64,000 nt of DNA from JAWVFM01 sp963843315 (GCA_963843315.1 CAWJJU010000006.1:1-64000), one strand, 5' to 3'; shown: positions 17,557 through 26,093, counted from the stretch's first letter. Notes: a model not told the origin generated them from the letters alone. Made by a program: numbers and translations.

Positions 17557-17828
17557 TAGTTCGACAGCACGAACGCCACCTCGTCCACCGCGCACCACGA
17601 CCACTCCTCGCCCGGCTCGATCGAGCGCAGGATGGGGTGGTTGGCTTCGGCGGCGTGCTTGGAGGCGTGCTGGTTCGGAGAGGAGTCGCAGCAGCCGACC
17701 TTCCCGCACTCCTGGCACATCCGCAGGTGGACCCAGCGGCCGCCGATCTTCAGGCATTCCTCGCAGCCCTCGACCTCGGCGGGCGGGTCGAAGTAAGTGA
17801 CCTGGTCGATGTGGGTGCAGTCGGTCAT
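17556..17828 (-). CDS. UBP-type zinc-finger protein
   Basis: A 90-residue single-domain protein with the Zn-UBP ligand pattern: CTHIDQV near the N-terminus, GCEECLKIGGRWVHLRMCQE, CGKVGCCDSSPNQHASKHA and a final NHPILRSIEPGEEWSWC. These bacterial stand-alone Zn-UBP proteins are of unknown function; in eukaryotes the fold binds ubiquitin C-termini. The ATG at 17828 overlaps the TGA of the upstream cyclopropane-synthase-like gene (ATGA), so they are translationally coupled. A longer upstream frame to 17984 only covers the neighbouring gene out of frame. Confidence 0.82.
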   Translation of the reverse strand: MTDCTHIDQVTYFDPPAEVEGCEECLKIGGRWVHLRMCQECGKVGCCDSSPNQHASKHAAEANHPILRSIEPGEEWSWCAVDEVAFVLSN

Positions 17829-19060
17829 CGCTGCCGCAGGTGCCCGAGCACCTGGTAGACGGAGGTGAAGTCGGTCTCGAAGCCATGGCGCGCGGCGCGC
17901 AGGTACAGGCGCCAGACTCGCAGCCGCTCCGGGCCGGCGATGCGCTCGGCCTGCTCGAGGTTGCGGTCGAGGTTGGCGATCCACTCTCCCAGCGTGCGGG
18001 CGTAGTCGCTCTTGAAGCCCTCGATGTGGGTCGTCTCGAAGCCGGCGCGCTCGAGGGCGAGCTGCACCCGCGAGACCGCCATCGGCTCGCCGTCGGGGAA
18101 GACGTAGCGGTTGGAGAAGTTCCCGGAGCCCTGGTCGTCGCCGGGGCGCAGCACCGCGATCCCGTGGTTCAGCAGGCGCCCCTCGGGCTTCAGCATCCGC
18201 GCCAGCGTCTGGGCGTAGCCGTCGATGCGGTTCTCGCCGACGTGCTCGACCATGCCGATGCTGGCGATGGCGTCGAAGGGCTCGTCGGCCAGGCGGCGGT
18301 AGTCGGCGACCCGGATCTCGACCTTCTCGCCGACGCCGGCCGCCTCGGCACGCTCGCGGGCGAGCTGGGCCTGGGGCTCGGAGAGCGTGATGCCGACGAC
18401 GCTGACGCCGTGATTCGTGGCGGCGTGGATGGCGAAGCTGCCCCAGCCGCAGCCCACGTCGAGCACGCGCTGGCCGGGCTCGAGGCGCAGCTTGGTGGCG
18501 ACCAGCTCGAGCTTGGTCTTCTGCGCTTCGGCGAGCGTTTCGGCGCCGCGCGAGAAGATCGCGCAGCTGTAGGTCATCGACTCGTCGAGGAAGAGCGCGA
18601 AGAACTCGTTGCCGACGTCGTAGTGGTAGCGAACGGCCGCGGCGTCGCGGGCGACCGTGTGGCGCTCGCCGTCGAGGGTGAGCTCGATGGAGGGGGAGCG
18701 GGGGATGCCGCCCGGCGCGGCGGCGGGGACGGCGGCCGCGGCGAGGCGCAGGCGGTCGGCGACGCTGAGCGGCGGCGGCTCGAACTCGTCGAACACGGTG
18801 AACGCGGCGTCGAGGTCGTCGACCGTCACCTCGCCGGCGACGTAGGCGCGCCCGAGCCCGAGCTCGCCGGGCGAGCGCAGGAAATGGGCGACGGCGGCGG
18901 GGCTGCGCGCGTGGAACTCGGGCGCATCCGGGACAGTCGCGGGGACGACGGTGCCGTCCCAGAAGCGCACCGAAAACGGCCGCTCGGGCAGGGCGCGCTC
19001 GATTTCGTGGCGCAGGGGCCGCGTGAGGGTTCGCCGCATGCTGGACGTCGCCGTGGCCAA
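17825..19060 (-). CDS. Cyclopropane-fatty-acyl-phospholipid synthase family methyltransferase
   Basis: A 411-residue protein. The N-terminal lipid/SCP2-like part (PFSVRFWDGTVVPATVPDAP) is followed by the CFA signature YHYDVGNEFFALFLDESMTYS and a SAM motif RVLDVGCGWGSFAIHAA. VVGITLSEPQ and ASIGMVEHVGENRI supply the usual catalytic-region residues. The family adds a methylene group from SAM to unsaturated acyl chains of membrane phospholipids. The called start is TTG 19060; an in-frame ATG at 19039 is an equally possible start. It is coupled to the Zn-UBP gene by a 4-base overlap. Confidence 0.88.
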   Translation of the reverse strand: MATATSSMRRTLTRPLRHEIERALPERPFSVRFWDGTVVPATVPDAPEFHARSPAAVAHFLRSPGELGLGRAYVAGEVTVDDLDAAFTVFDEFEPPPLSVADRLRLAAAAVPAAAPGGIPRSPSIELTLDGERHTVARDAAAVRYHYDVGNEFFALFLDESMTYSCAIFSRGAETLAEAQKTKLELVATKLRLEPGQRVLDVGCGWGSFAIHAATNHGVSVVGITLSEPQAQLARERAEAAGVGEKVEIRVADYRRLADEPFDAIASIGMVEHVGENRIDGYAQTLARMLKPEGRLLNHGIAVLRPGDDQGSGNFSNRYVFPDGEPMAVSRVQLALERAGFETTHIEGFKSDYARTLGEWIANLDRNLEQAERIAGPERLRVWRLYLRAARHGFETDFTSVYQVLGHLRQR

Positions 19061-19109
19061 GGTCGCTTCAGCCTACGCCGGTGCGCGAAAGCGGGTCGGC
19101 CAGGGCCGC

Positions 19110-19664
19110 TCAGCCGGCGGCGCCATCGGCGCGGCGCACGGCCTCGTCGATGCGCCCGAACCGCTCGTCCTTCGCCCCGACCAGCTGCGTGAGCTGCTTG
19201 CGCAGCTCGTCGACGTCCAGGGTCTCGGCCTCGAGCATCGACTCGATGTCCGCCCAATCGCGGGTCCGGTCGAACATGACCTTGAAGAGCGCGAGCTCCA
19301 TTGGACCGAGGATCGGGATCTCGACTCCCTCGAATGGCACGAGCCGGCGGTGGCGTGCCGCCTCGTCGTGGATCGGAAGGTTGTTGAGGAAAAGGTCAAC
19401 CGGGGTCTCGTCCCACCAGAGCCTCACCTGAGCGTCGCGCTCGATCGTGGCAATGCTCCTCTCGTCGTATGCGACTCCGTCCGGCAGGGCGGCGAGCACC
19501 TCGCGCGCATCGTCACTCGGCAAGAAGATGTTGACGTCGATGTCGCTGGTGCCGCGCGGGTCCTCGGTCCAGTAGGCAAGGGCGATCGCGCCGCCGAAGG
19601 CGTGGTCGAAGTCCGCGGCGCCGAGGCTCTCGTGGATGGCCAGCAGGCGCTCCGCGAGGTTCAT
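19110..19664 (-). CDS. Nucleotidyltransferase-like toxin (AbiEii-type) of an XRE-paired module
   Basis: A 184-residue protein. FGGAIALAYWTEDPRGTSDI followed by DVNIF matches the nucleotidyltransferase pattern G-G-x-A....T.DID in which the paired Asp residues bind metal and nucleotide. The rest (VDLFLNNLPIHDEAARHRRL, ILGPMELALFKVMFDRTRDW) resembles proteins of the minimal-nucleotidyltransferase/AbiEii group, which act as toxins by adding nucleotides to tRNA or protein targets. It starts four bases after the stop of an XRE antitoxin. The target is not predictable. Confidence 0.75.
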   Translation of the reverse strand: MNLAERLLAIHESLGAADFDHAFGGAIALAYWTEDPRGTSDIDVNIFLPSDDAREVLAALPDGVAYDERSIATIERDAQVRLWWDETPVDLFLNNLPIHDEAARHRRLVPFEGVEIPILGPMELALFKVMFDRTRDWADIESMLEAETLDVDELRKQLTQLVGAKDERFGRIDEAVRRADGAAG

Positions 19665-19667
19665 GGC

Positions 19668-20000
19668 CTATTTCGGCGCCGGCTGCAGGGGCGGGAAGCG
19701 CAACGTCGCGGCGTGGCGGGAGGGCAGGCGCCCCGCGAGGTCGAGCACGGCAGCGAGGGTGCTGCCGCGCTTCGCGAGCGTGGCGGCGCTCGGCGAGCGC
19801 ACCGGGCGGGCGGCGGGGGAGATGTTCAGCCGCATCCCGCAGGCGGCGCAGAGCCGGTCGAGCGTGGCCGCGGAAGGCTTCTTAGCGCCCGACTCGTAGG
19901 CAGAAAGAGTTGCCTGGGAAGTGCCGCTTCGCTCGGCGAGCTCGGCCTGGGTCAGCCCCGCCCGAAGGCGCGCGGCACGGATCTCGTGCCCGAAATCCAT
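19668..20000 (-). CDS. XRE-family antitoxin/repressor
   Basis: A 110-residue protein with an N-terminal helix-turn-helix: IRAARLRAGLTQAELAERSG, then TSQATLSAYESGAKKPSAAT, a canonical XRE domain. The C-terminal half is basic and less defined. It is followed after four bases by the nucleotidyltransferase-like toxin and preceded by a palindrome and a -10-like box. The sequence implies autorepression. The ATG at 20000 is the only sensible start and lies seven bases from the -10-like hexamer, so the message is probably leaderless. Confidence 0.88.
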   Translation of the reverse strand: MDFGHEIRAARLRAGLTQAELAERSGTSQATLSAYESGAKKPSAATLDRLCAACGMRLNISPAARPVRSPSAATLAKRGSTLAAVLDLAGRLPSRHAATLRFPPLQPAPK

Positions 20001-20007
20001 GTAGTGC

Positions 20008-20026
20008 AGTATATCTGAACGGATAT
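20008..20026 (-). promoter_or_regulatory. Promoter/operator for the XRE-nucleotidyltransferase module
   Basis: On the minus strand a perfect-looking -10 TATACT (20013-20008) ends seven bases before the ATG at 20000. It overlaps an inverted repeat ATATC-6-GATAT at 20011-20026. Start-site spacing predicts a leaderless mRNA and repression by the XRE protein binding over the -10 region. Confidence 0.55.
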
Positions 20027-20051
20027 GGCCGGTGTCAAACCGGACGATCGA

Positions 20052-20903
20052 CTAGTCCCAGCCCGGCCTCTGGGTCCAGTAGCTCGCCGACCGGCCAAGG
20101 AGCTCGCCGAGGGTCATCACATCGACGCGTGGAAATTGGTCGTCCGGCGGAAGCTGCCTCTTGTCGGGCAGGACCACGACCGGCAGGGCTTCGAACGGTG
20201 GTGGGGTCTCCTCGAGGCGCCTCCTGGTCTCCTCGAGGGCACCAGGCTCGACGCGCGCAGCCACCAATAGCCAAGTCTGCTCGCGGTAGGCAAGAAAGTC
20301 ACGCCGATGCTTGCGGTTCTGCTCGAAGTCCATCAACGCCCATCCAGTCTCAGCCAGGCGCTTCCTCACGAGTCGCTCGTGGGTGAGGGTCGCGAACCGC
20401 ACTGCGAACTTCCAGCTCGCGTCAAGGAATTCCGACAGCAGCTCGTGGGGGAGGCGTTCGACTTCATCCTCCGCTCGCCCCAATAGGTCGCGGAGAAGGC
20501 CCATCTCACTTGGCCGCAGAAGTCTCTCCTCCTCGATCTTCTTGAGAATGTCCGGATAGTTGCCCTCTTTCCTCTGCGGATCACCGAACACCACCGTGTG
20601 AACGAATCGAAGCCGGGCCTGAAGCGTGTCCCGTACAGCTTCGAACTGTTGGTGAGAGTTGCCCTCCAGCGGTCGCTGCCGAACCGTGACGTCGTCCATT
20701 TCGTCGGGAAGGTCCTCGATGGACGAAGAAACACCCTGCTGGACCTGCTCAGCGCGACTTGCCGCCTGCAGGCCGAGCTCGATGCCTCCGGGAAGCTTGA
20801 GACTCGTCATCCGCTCCAGCAGGCTTTCGACCGAGTCCGGGGCGAAGGTCACGAAGAACAACAAGAGCGCAATGAGGACGAGCGCCAGACTCACCCCGTC
20901 CAC
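20052..20903 (-). CDS. Membrane-anchored protein of unknown function, probably longer than written
   Basis: A 283-residue protein from GTG 20903 with a strong hydrophobic segment (VSLALVLIALLLFFVTFAPD) and a long, charged, helical cytoplasmic part (VERLPHELLSEFLDASWKFA, KRLAETGWALMDFEQNRKHR). No family is recognised. The same frame upstream of 20903 encodes a second hydrophobic stretch (TAFLIVLALIVGQLAGW) without a normal start. A ribosome-binding AAAGGAG at 21053-21059 with GTG 21048 opens a short frame that would join after one indel near 21008. The native protein is therefore likely a two-helix hairpin plus soluble domain starting at about 21048. Confidence 0.6.
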   Translation of the reverse strand: MDGVSLALVLIALLLFFVTFAPDSVESLLERMTSLKLPGGIELGLQAASRAEQVQQGVSSSIEDLPDEMDDVTVRQRPLEGNSHQQFEAVRDTLQARLRFVHTVVFGDPQRKEGNYPDILKKIEEERLLRPSEMGLLRDLLGRAEDEVERLPHELLSEFLDASWKFAVRFATLTHERLVRKRLAETGWALMDFEQNRKHRRDFLAYREQTWLLVAARVEPGALEETRRRLEETPPPFEALPVVVLPDKRQLPPDDQFPRVDVMTLGELLGRSASYWTQRPGWD

Positions 20904-21190
20904 GTTCTTGTCAAGGTCCTGCCAGCCCGCCAGTTGCCCAACGATCAGGGCAAGGACGATGAGAAACGCTGTGAAAGACGCTCTGCGCGTACCGCCCGAC
21001 GTCTCCCTACCTCCAGGAACTCAAGGGTGCGGATAGGGATTGATTCACGCCACTCCTTTGAGAGGTGGTGCTGAGGATGGATTCAACCTATTGCTCGGTG
21101 GCCGCCGGCGCAAGGCCTCGCACCATGACGTGTAGTCCACTTCGCCGGTAGCAGTTGCAGACCACTCGACACCGAGGTTAGGGTGGTCAG

Positions 21191-22237
21191 GTGCCAGCTC
21201 CCACCAAGAAGGTCGATCTCGTTCTGGAGGGCGGAGGAGTCAAGGGAATCGGGTTGGTCGGCGCATTGTCGGTCCTCGCTGACCGGGAATACGAAGTCCA
21301 GAGCATTGCCGGGACTTCTGCGGGCGCCATCGTCGCGGCCCTGGTGGCGGCGGGCTATGACGCCACGGAACTTCACGACATCTTGAGAGACCTGGACTTC
21401 GGCTCATTCAAGGACAAGACGTGGGAAGACCACATTCCCGTCGCCGGACCGGTCTTGAGCGCGCTCCTCGAGAAGGGTGTGTTCAAGGGCGACCGATTCC
21501 TTGAGTGGATCGACAAGCTCCTCGCCAAGAAGCGCGTCCGCACCTTCGCGGACCTGGTCGATCCGGAGTATCCCCCCGACTCGCCCTACCGCTACAAGCT
21601 GCGGGTGGTGGCGTCGGATATCACCGGGCATGAGCTGCTGTTGCTTCCACAGGCGGCTGAACGGTTCGGTATGGAGCCCTCGGAACTTGAGGTGTCCGCG
21701 GCGGTGCGCATGAGCATGAGCATTCCGATCTTCTTCGAGCCATGGCGCTGGGCCGCAACGGACGGTCGACGGCACCTGGTGGTGGATGGCGGACTGCTGT
21801 CCAATTTTCCGGTCTGGATCTTCGACTCCGAGGGCACACCACCCTGGCCCACGTTCGGCCTGATGCTGGTCGAGCCCGAACCACGCGTTCAGGTAGGCGA
21901 GCGCCTCGACGATGCCGGCGAGGACGGCGGCATAGTGCGCTACGGGAAGGATCTGTTGGAGACGATGCTGGAGGCCCACGATCGCATGTACCTGGATAGC
22001 GACTCGTTTGTCCGCACCATCGGAATTCCCACCCTCGGCGTCCGAACGACCGAGTTCGACATCTCGGATGAACGGGCTGAGGCGCTGTTTCGCTCAGGCC
22101 AGGATGCTGCTGAGAAGTTTCTCGCCGAATGGGAATTCGACCGATACATAGAACGCTTCCGGGTCAACGAGCCGCCGAGTCGGAAAGAAGTGCTGACCGG
22201 GGCCACCGGCAACTCGACGGAGGGACGCCGCGAGTAG
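21191..22237 (+). CDS. Patatin-like phospholipase
   Basis: A 348-residue protein from GTG 21191. It has the patatin oxyanion loop LEGGGVKGIGLVG (residues 12-24), the nucleophile elbow GTSAG with Ser43, and the dyad Asp in VVDGGLLSNFP (Asp199). Patatins are Ser-Asp dyad lipid acyl hydrolases. There is no signal peptide, so it acts in the cytoplasm or at the inner membrane face. The central region MSMSIPIFFEPW before the DGG motif is standard for the family. It is alone on its strand, with a divergent membrane protein upstream. Confidence 0.9.
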   Translation: MPAPTKKVDLVLEGGGVKGIGLVGALSVLADREYEVQSIAGTSAGAIVAALVAAGYDATELHDILRDLDFGSFKDKTWEDHIPVAGPVLSALLEKGVFKGDRFLEWIDKLLAKKRVRTFADLVDPEYPPDSPYRYKLRVVASDITGHELLLLPQAAERFGMEPSELEVSAAVRMSMSIPIFFEPWRWAATDGRRHLVVDGGLLSNFPVWIFDSEGTPPWPTFGLMLVEPEPRVQVGERLDDAGEDGGIVRYGKDLLETMLEAHDRMYLDSDSFVRTIGIPTLGVRTTEFDISDERAEALFRSGQDAAEKFLAEWEFDRYIERFRVNEPPSRKEVLTGATGNSTEGRRE

Positions 22238-22326
22238 GCCGCCACGAAGGTATGCTCCAGCTTAGATCTGGACCCAGCGCCGCCTGCACGGCTAAGGACT
22301 TTTCGCCGCCTGCCGATGGTCCAGGC

Positions 22327-22506
22327 ATGGACACCTCCTCGCCCTCGAACACCTTCCGCCGCGACCTCGACCCCATCCGCGAGCGCCGCCGGCGCGACCT
22401 GATTCGCCGCTACGGCAACCAGCTCGGCGAGTTCGCGTTTCGCCTCGAGCGCCGCCCGCCCGAGCATCGGCTCGAGAACCTGCGCGCCGAGGGCGAGACC
22501 GCCTAG
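22327..22506 (+). CDS. Small hypothetical protein
   Basis: A 59-residue, Arg/Glu-rich protein from ATG 22327 (FRRDLDPIRERRRRDLIRRY, then GNQLGEFAFRLERRPPEHRL). No family is recognised. A second small ORF starts five bases after its stop, so the pair is probably co-transcribed. High charge and GC-biased third positions support coding. Confidence 0.45.
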   Translation: MDTSSPSNTFRRDLDPIRERRRRDLIRRYGNQLGEFAFRLERRPPEHRLENLRAEGETA

Positions 22507-22510
22507 CGCC

Positions 22511-22705
22511 ATGGCCTACCGCCCGACCCACCGCTCCGACGTGCTGCTGAGCTACCGCTCGGCCACGCCCGACGACGAGCAGCTGGCGCAGTTCGCCTCG
22601 AAGATGCTCGCCGCCGCGGTCAGCGTGGGCGAGGGCGACTCGCGCAAGACCGTCGAGAAGGCCTCCGGTAAGCGTGCTGACAACTCTCCCCGCGCCGACG
22701 CCTAG
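22511..22705 (+). CDS. Small hypothetical protein
   Basis: A 64-residue protein from ATG 22511 (MAYRPTHRSDVLLSYRSATP, then LAQFASKMLAAAVSVGEGDS). It is not recognised. It directly follows another small ORF, which argues that both are real and form a two-gene unit. Confidence 0.42.
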   Translation: MAYRPTHRSDVLLSYRSATPDDEQLAQFASKMLAAAVSVGEGDSRKTVEKASGKRADNSPRADA

Positions 22706-22791
22706 GCGCGCCGCCGGGCCGTCGGCTCCTTCGTTCGCCGTGGCATACTGCCCGCCGGATTTCAGTTCTTCGACAGCGCAGGGGGCAGGGA

Positions 22792-23322
22792 ATGACTCGC
22801 AGGATCGCGATGGTGGCGGCAACCGCCGCATTGGCAGGTATCGGCGCCGGCTGTGGTGGCGGCAGCGACAGCACGAGCAGCAGCACCGGCACGGCGTCGG
22901 CGTCCGCGTCGGTCACCAAGCAGGACTACGTGAAGTCCGTGACCCAGCGCTGCGGCGCGTATCAGCAAGAGCGCCAGGCCGCGGAGAAACCCCTGCGGCC
23001 GATCTTCGCGAAGTACAAGGGACCGTCCGAGATCCCCTCCGCGCTGCTGAAGGCCAACTCGGACGAGGTCGTCGCGCTCAACCAGACCACGGAGACCCTG
23101 ATCGACGACCTGCAGTCGCTTCCTCGGCCCCAATCCGACGCCGACCAGCTCGCAGCCGCGTTCGCTGACCTCGACAAGGTCAAGGCCGCCTTCGCCGACG
23201 CCGACCAGGCCGCCCAGCAGGGCGACGGCAAGGCGCTCGCGACTGCCTACAACCAAGTCGACGCCTCGCTGCACGCCCTCGGCCCGCTGTCGAAGGAGTA
23301 CGGCTTCAGCGCCTGCAACTAA
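22792..23322 (+). CDS. Lipoprotein of unknown function
   Basis: A 176-residue protein with an N-terminal hydrophobic segment and lipobox-like ALAGIGAGCGGG (Cys about residue 20), then a Ser/Thr-rich spacer and a helical domain (DYVKSVTQRCGAYQQERQ, LAAAFADLDKVKAAFADADQ). The domain predicts an extracytoplasmic helical bundle with a late Cys (YGFSACN). Such small lipoproteins are common in Solirubrobacterales; no function is assigned. Confidence 0.72.
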   Translation: MTRRIAMVAATAALAGIGAGCGGGSDSTSSSTGTASASASVTKQDYVKSVTQRCGAYQQERQAAEKPLRPIFAKYKGPSEIPSALLKANSDEVVALNQTTETLIDDLQSLPRPQSDADQLAAAFADLDKVKAAFADADQAAQQGDGKALATAYNQVDASLHALGPLSKEYGFSACN

Positions 23323-23362
23323 AGCCGCGTCGCGTGCGGCGCGCCGAATAGGCTGCGCTCGC

Positions 23363-23761
23363 ATGTCCGTCGAGGCGAACAAGGAAATCGTCCGGCGCTT
23401 CTACGCCGAGGTGATCAACGGCCGCGACGTCGACGTGATCGACCGCTTGCTCACCGAGGACTTCACTCACAACGGCGAGCAGCGCGGGCGCGAGGGCCAG
23501 AAGGAGGCCGTGCGCGGTTTCCTCGCCGGCTTCTCCGACCTGCACAACGAGATCGAGATCTTCGTCGGCGAGGGCGAGCTGGTCGCCGCCCACCAGACCT
23601 GGACCGGCACCCACGACGGCGAGTTTCTGGGCATCGCCGCCACGGGCCGGCGCGTGGAGTTCAAGTCGACGGCGATCCTGGAGCTCGCCGCCGGGCAGAT
23701 CGCCGGCGCGGTCGACGTCGTCGGCGTCGCCGAGCTGATGGCGCAGCTGGCCGGCGCCTAG
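23363..23761 (+). CDS. SnoaL-like (ester cyclase/NTF2-fold) protein
   Basis: A 132-residue NTF2-like protein. IVRRFYAEVINGRDVDVIDR, LLTEDFTHNGEQRGREG and VAAHQTWTGTHDGEFLGIAA match the SnoaL polyketide-cyclase family (F-x-x-N-x-x-D...L..D...H). Without a polyketide cluster nearby it is more likely a generic NTF2-fold hydratase or isomerase. Its stop shares CTAG (23758-23761) with the convergent WS/DGAT gene. Confidence 0.8.
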   Translation: MSVEANKEIVRRFYAEVINGRDVDVIDRLLTEDFTHNGEQRGREGQKEAVRGFLAGFSDLHNEIEIFVGEGELVAAHQTWTGTHDGEFLGIAATGRRVEFKSTAILELAAGQIAGAVDVVGVAELMAQLAGA

Positions 23762-25011
23762 TCCGCGTCGATCAGCGCCTGCGCCTCGGCCTCGATCCCG
23801 GCGGCCAGGTCCTCGACGGCGTGCACGACGTCGGGGTCGGCCAGCAGGCCGAAGTGCAGCTCGTCGGCGCAGGAGACGACGGCGACGCGAAGCGCGTGGC
23901 GCGGGGCGATCTCGGCGAGAGAGTGCATGGAGGCGACAGGAGCGCCGGCGACGCTGACGGGCTGGCGGGGCCCGGGCACGTTGGAGACGTTCAGGGCGAA
24001 GCTGCGCGGGCTGCGCTCGATCCGCTCGCAGAGCTGCTCGAGCCTGGGGGAGACCCGGCGCAGCTCGGCCAGCAGCGCGTCCATGTGCTGGGCGTCGTGC
24101 TCGGCCTTGCGCTGGGTCGTCGCCTCGTGGACGCGGCGCAGGCGATCCGCCGGGTCGTCGTCGCCGACGGGCACGCCGACCTCGAAGAACGAGTCGCGGT
24201 TGCCCTCGTCGAGGCTCTCGCTGTGCAGGCTGACCGGCACCTTGATCCGCAGCGACTCGAGGCGGCCGTGGGCTGCCTCGAGCCAGCGCTGCACGCCGCC
24301 GCCGACGCTCGAGAGCACCGCGTCGTTGACGGTGGCGCCGCCGATCCGCTTGGCCGCGTCGTGCAGGGCGCCGAACGGGACCGTGGCGAAGCCGACCGCG
24401 CGCCGGTGCCCGACCGTGCCGTCGAAGGGGGAGGGCTCGTGGCTTCGCGAGAACTCGCGGCGAACGAACGCGGCGAGGTGGGCGCGGCGACGCGCCTCGT
24501 CGGCCGCGGCGTGCGCTGCGACGTGGGCCGCCGAGACCGTCTCGGCGGCGGGCTCCTCGTCCCACAGCAGCGCTCGGGCGAAGCGCATGGTCGTCGTGCC
24601 GTCGGCGAGCGCGTGATGGATGCGCCACACGATCGCCTGCCCGCCGCCGGCGAGCGGCAGCACGTCCATCCGCCACAGGGGGCGGTCGCGCTCGAGCCGC
24701 TCGGCGAAGATGCGCGCGACCGCGTCGCGAAGCGCGGCATCGCCGAGCTCTTCGCCAAGGTCGAGCTCGACCACGTGACGGGAGAGCTCGAACTCGGAAT
24801 CGTCGACCCAGCTCGGCTCGTCGGAGTCGTCGAGCCTTCGCGTCAGCGCCGGCGCGGCATCCAGGCGCGCGGCGATGCGCTCGCGCAGGGCGTCGACGTC
24901 AGGCGCGCCGGGACCGTCGATCACCACCACCTTGCAGGTGTGGCCGGCGATCGTCTCGCTCTCGAGGGCGAGGATCGCCAGGTCCTCGGGGGTGAGGGCG
25001 ATGGCATCCAT
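23758..25011 (-). CDS. Wax ester synthase/diacylglycerol acyltransferase (WS/DGAT)
   Basis: A 417-residue enzyme. The active-site HHxxxDG appears as HHALADG with His132, His133 and Asp137. The N-terminal MDAIALTPEDLAILALESET and the C-terminal NVSNVPGPRQPVSVAGAPV (the second conserved WS/DGAT block) complete the family pattern. It transfers acyl-CoA to a fatty alcohol or diacylglycerol, making storage lipid. The ATG at 25011 is preferred over a GTG at 25029. A second WS/DGAT lies at 45032-46445. Confidence 0.88.
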   Translation of the reverse strand: MDAIALTPEDLAILALESETIAGHTCKVVVIDGPGAPDVDALRERIAARLDAAPALTRRLDDSDEPSWVDDSEFELSRHVVELDLGEELGDAALRDAVARIFAERLERDRPLWRMDVLPLAGGGQAIVWRIHHALADGTTTMRFARALLWDEEPAAETVSAAHVAAHAAADEARRRAHLAAFVRREFSRSHEPSPFDGTVGHRRAVGFATVPFGALHDAAKRIGGATVNDAVLSSVGGGVQRWLEAAHGRLESLRIKVPVSLHSESLDEGNRDSFFEVGVPVGDDDPADRLRRVHEATTQRKAEHDAQHMDALLAELRRVSPRLEQLCERIERSPRSFALNVSNVPGPRQPVSVAGAPVASMHSLAEIAPRHALRVAVVSCADELHFGLLADPDVVHAVEDLAAGIEAEAQALIDAD

Positions 25012-25117
25012 GCCGCCCTCTTGTACCACCTGCGGGCGGCCCGAGTGGGCCGCCCGCAGTGGCTAGCCGGGGCCGACCGGGGCCGTCCTGGACCTCGGCC
25101 GCACTCCCGATCAGTTG

Positions 25118-25481
25118 TTAGCGGCGAGTCTCCTCGCGGCGGCGCTCACCGCCGTCGGTGCTCGTTGCGTGGCCGTTGGCATCAGGATCGATGCTGTCGG
25201 CATGCTGGCGATGCGCCTGAGCGGCCTGCTTCTCCTCGGAGGCCGCATGCGAGCGGCGCTCGGCCTCGGCGGCCTCGCGACGCGCCCGCGCCGCCTGCTC
25301 GTCGGCCGCGGCGGCCTTCTCCTCGGCGGCCAGGTCGCGATGCCTCGCCTCGTGGCGATGTTGGCCGGCCAGATCGCGGCGCTCGTCGGCCTTGCGGCGG
25401 GCGGCGCTGCGCGAGGCCGCGAATGCGACCAGCCAGCAGAACCACCGCCACCACGATCACGATGATCAGTGTTGTGCTCAT
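25118..25481 (-). pseudogene. Small membrane-anchored charged-helix protein, one frameshift
   Basis: The ATG at 25481, with AAAGGA eight to nine bases upstream, starts MSTTLIIVIVVAVVLLA, a single transmembrane helix. A probable extra G near 25435 shifts the frame. In the other frame the reading continues as an Ala/Arg/Glu/Gln-rich coiled-coil (AFAASRSAARRKADERRDLA, EAERRSHAASEEKQAAQAHR) ending in TAA at 25118. Joined, it is about 121 residues with a cytoplasmic coiled-coil tail. The architecture matches the small protein at 44543-44827. Function is unknown. Confidence 0.55.
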
Positions 25482-25679
25482 TGGTTTGAGTCCTTTCGCT
25501 GTGGCCGCCTTCGGGCGACCTCGTGTTCGCGCACGCGTTCCACGCGGCGCGCCTCTCATCCCACCTGCCCTGCCCGAGTAAGTACCCGGCCGAGGGGCCG
25601 GCCAACCGCACCGATGAGTTCTCGGGCCGCGACCTGTCAAAGGGGATACAAAGGACAGGCCACCCAAAAAGGAGCCCAG

Positions 25680-26093
25680 ATGCCCACCACAACCTCAACA
25701 GGAATCAAGAAGGTCGCGACGGTGATCGTCCCCGTCGGCGACACCGACGCCGCGATCGACTTCTACTGCGGCAAGCTCGGCCTCGCGAAGACGACCGACG
25801 TGCCGTTCGGGCCCGAGGACGGCTCGATGCGCTGGGTCGAGGTCGCCAACGAGGGCGCCGAGACCACGATCGCGCTGGCGCCCCCGCCGCCCGACTACGG
25901 CGAGACCGGCAACGGCCAGACCGGGATCGCGCTCGACACCGACGACATCGACGCGACGCACGCCGCCCTGCGCGACGCCGGCGTGGACGTCGACGCCGAG
26001 GTCTCGCGGATGGGCGACCCCGTCCCGCCGATGTTCTGGCTGCGCGACATGGAGGGCAACACCCTCCTCGTCATCGAGCGCCAGGACTCCTAG
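25680..26093 (+). CDS. VOC-family (glyoxalase-like) protein
   Basis: A 137-residue protein from ATG 25680 with an AAAAAGGAG ribosome site upstream. It shows KVATVIVPVGDTDAAIDFYC at the N-terminus and the C-terminal FWLRDMEGNTLLVIERQ, with Glu in the last strand as expected for a VOC metal ligand. The first-strand His typical of glyoxalase I is replaced, so it may be a non-glyoxalase VOC protein (antibiotic-resistance or epimerase-like subgroup). Function is not assigned. Confidence 0.8.
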   Translation: MPTTTSTGIKKVATVIVPVGDTDAAIDFYCGKLGLAKTTDVPFGPEDGSMRWVEVANEGAETTIALAPPPPDYGETGNGQTGIALDTDDIDATHAALRDAGVDVDAEVSRMGDPVPPMFWLRDMEGNTLLVIERQDS

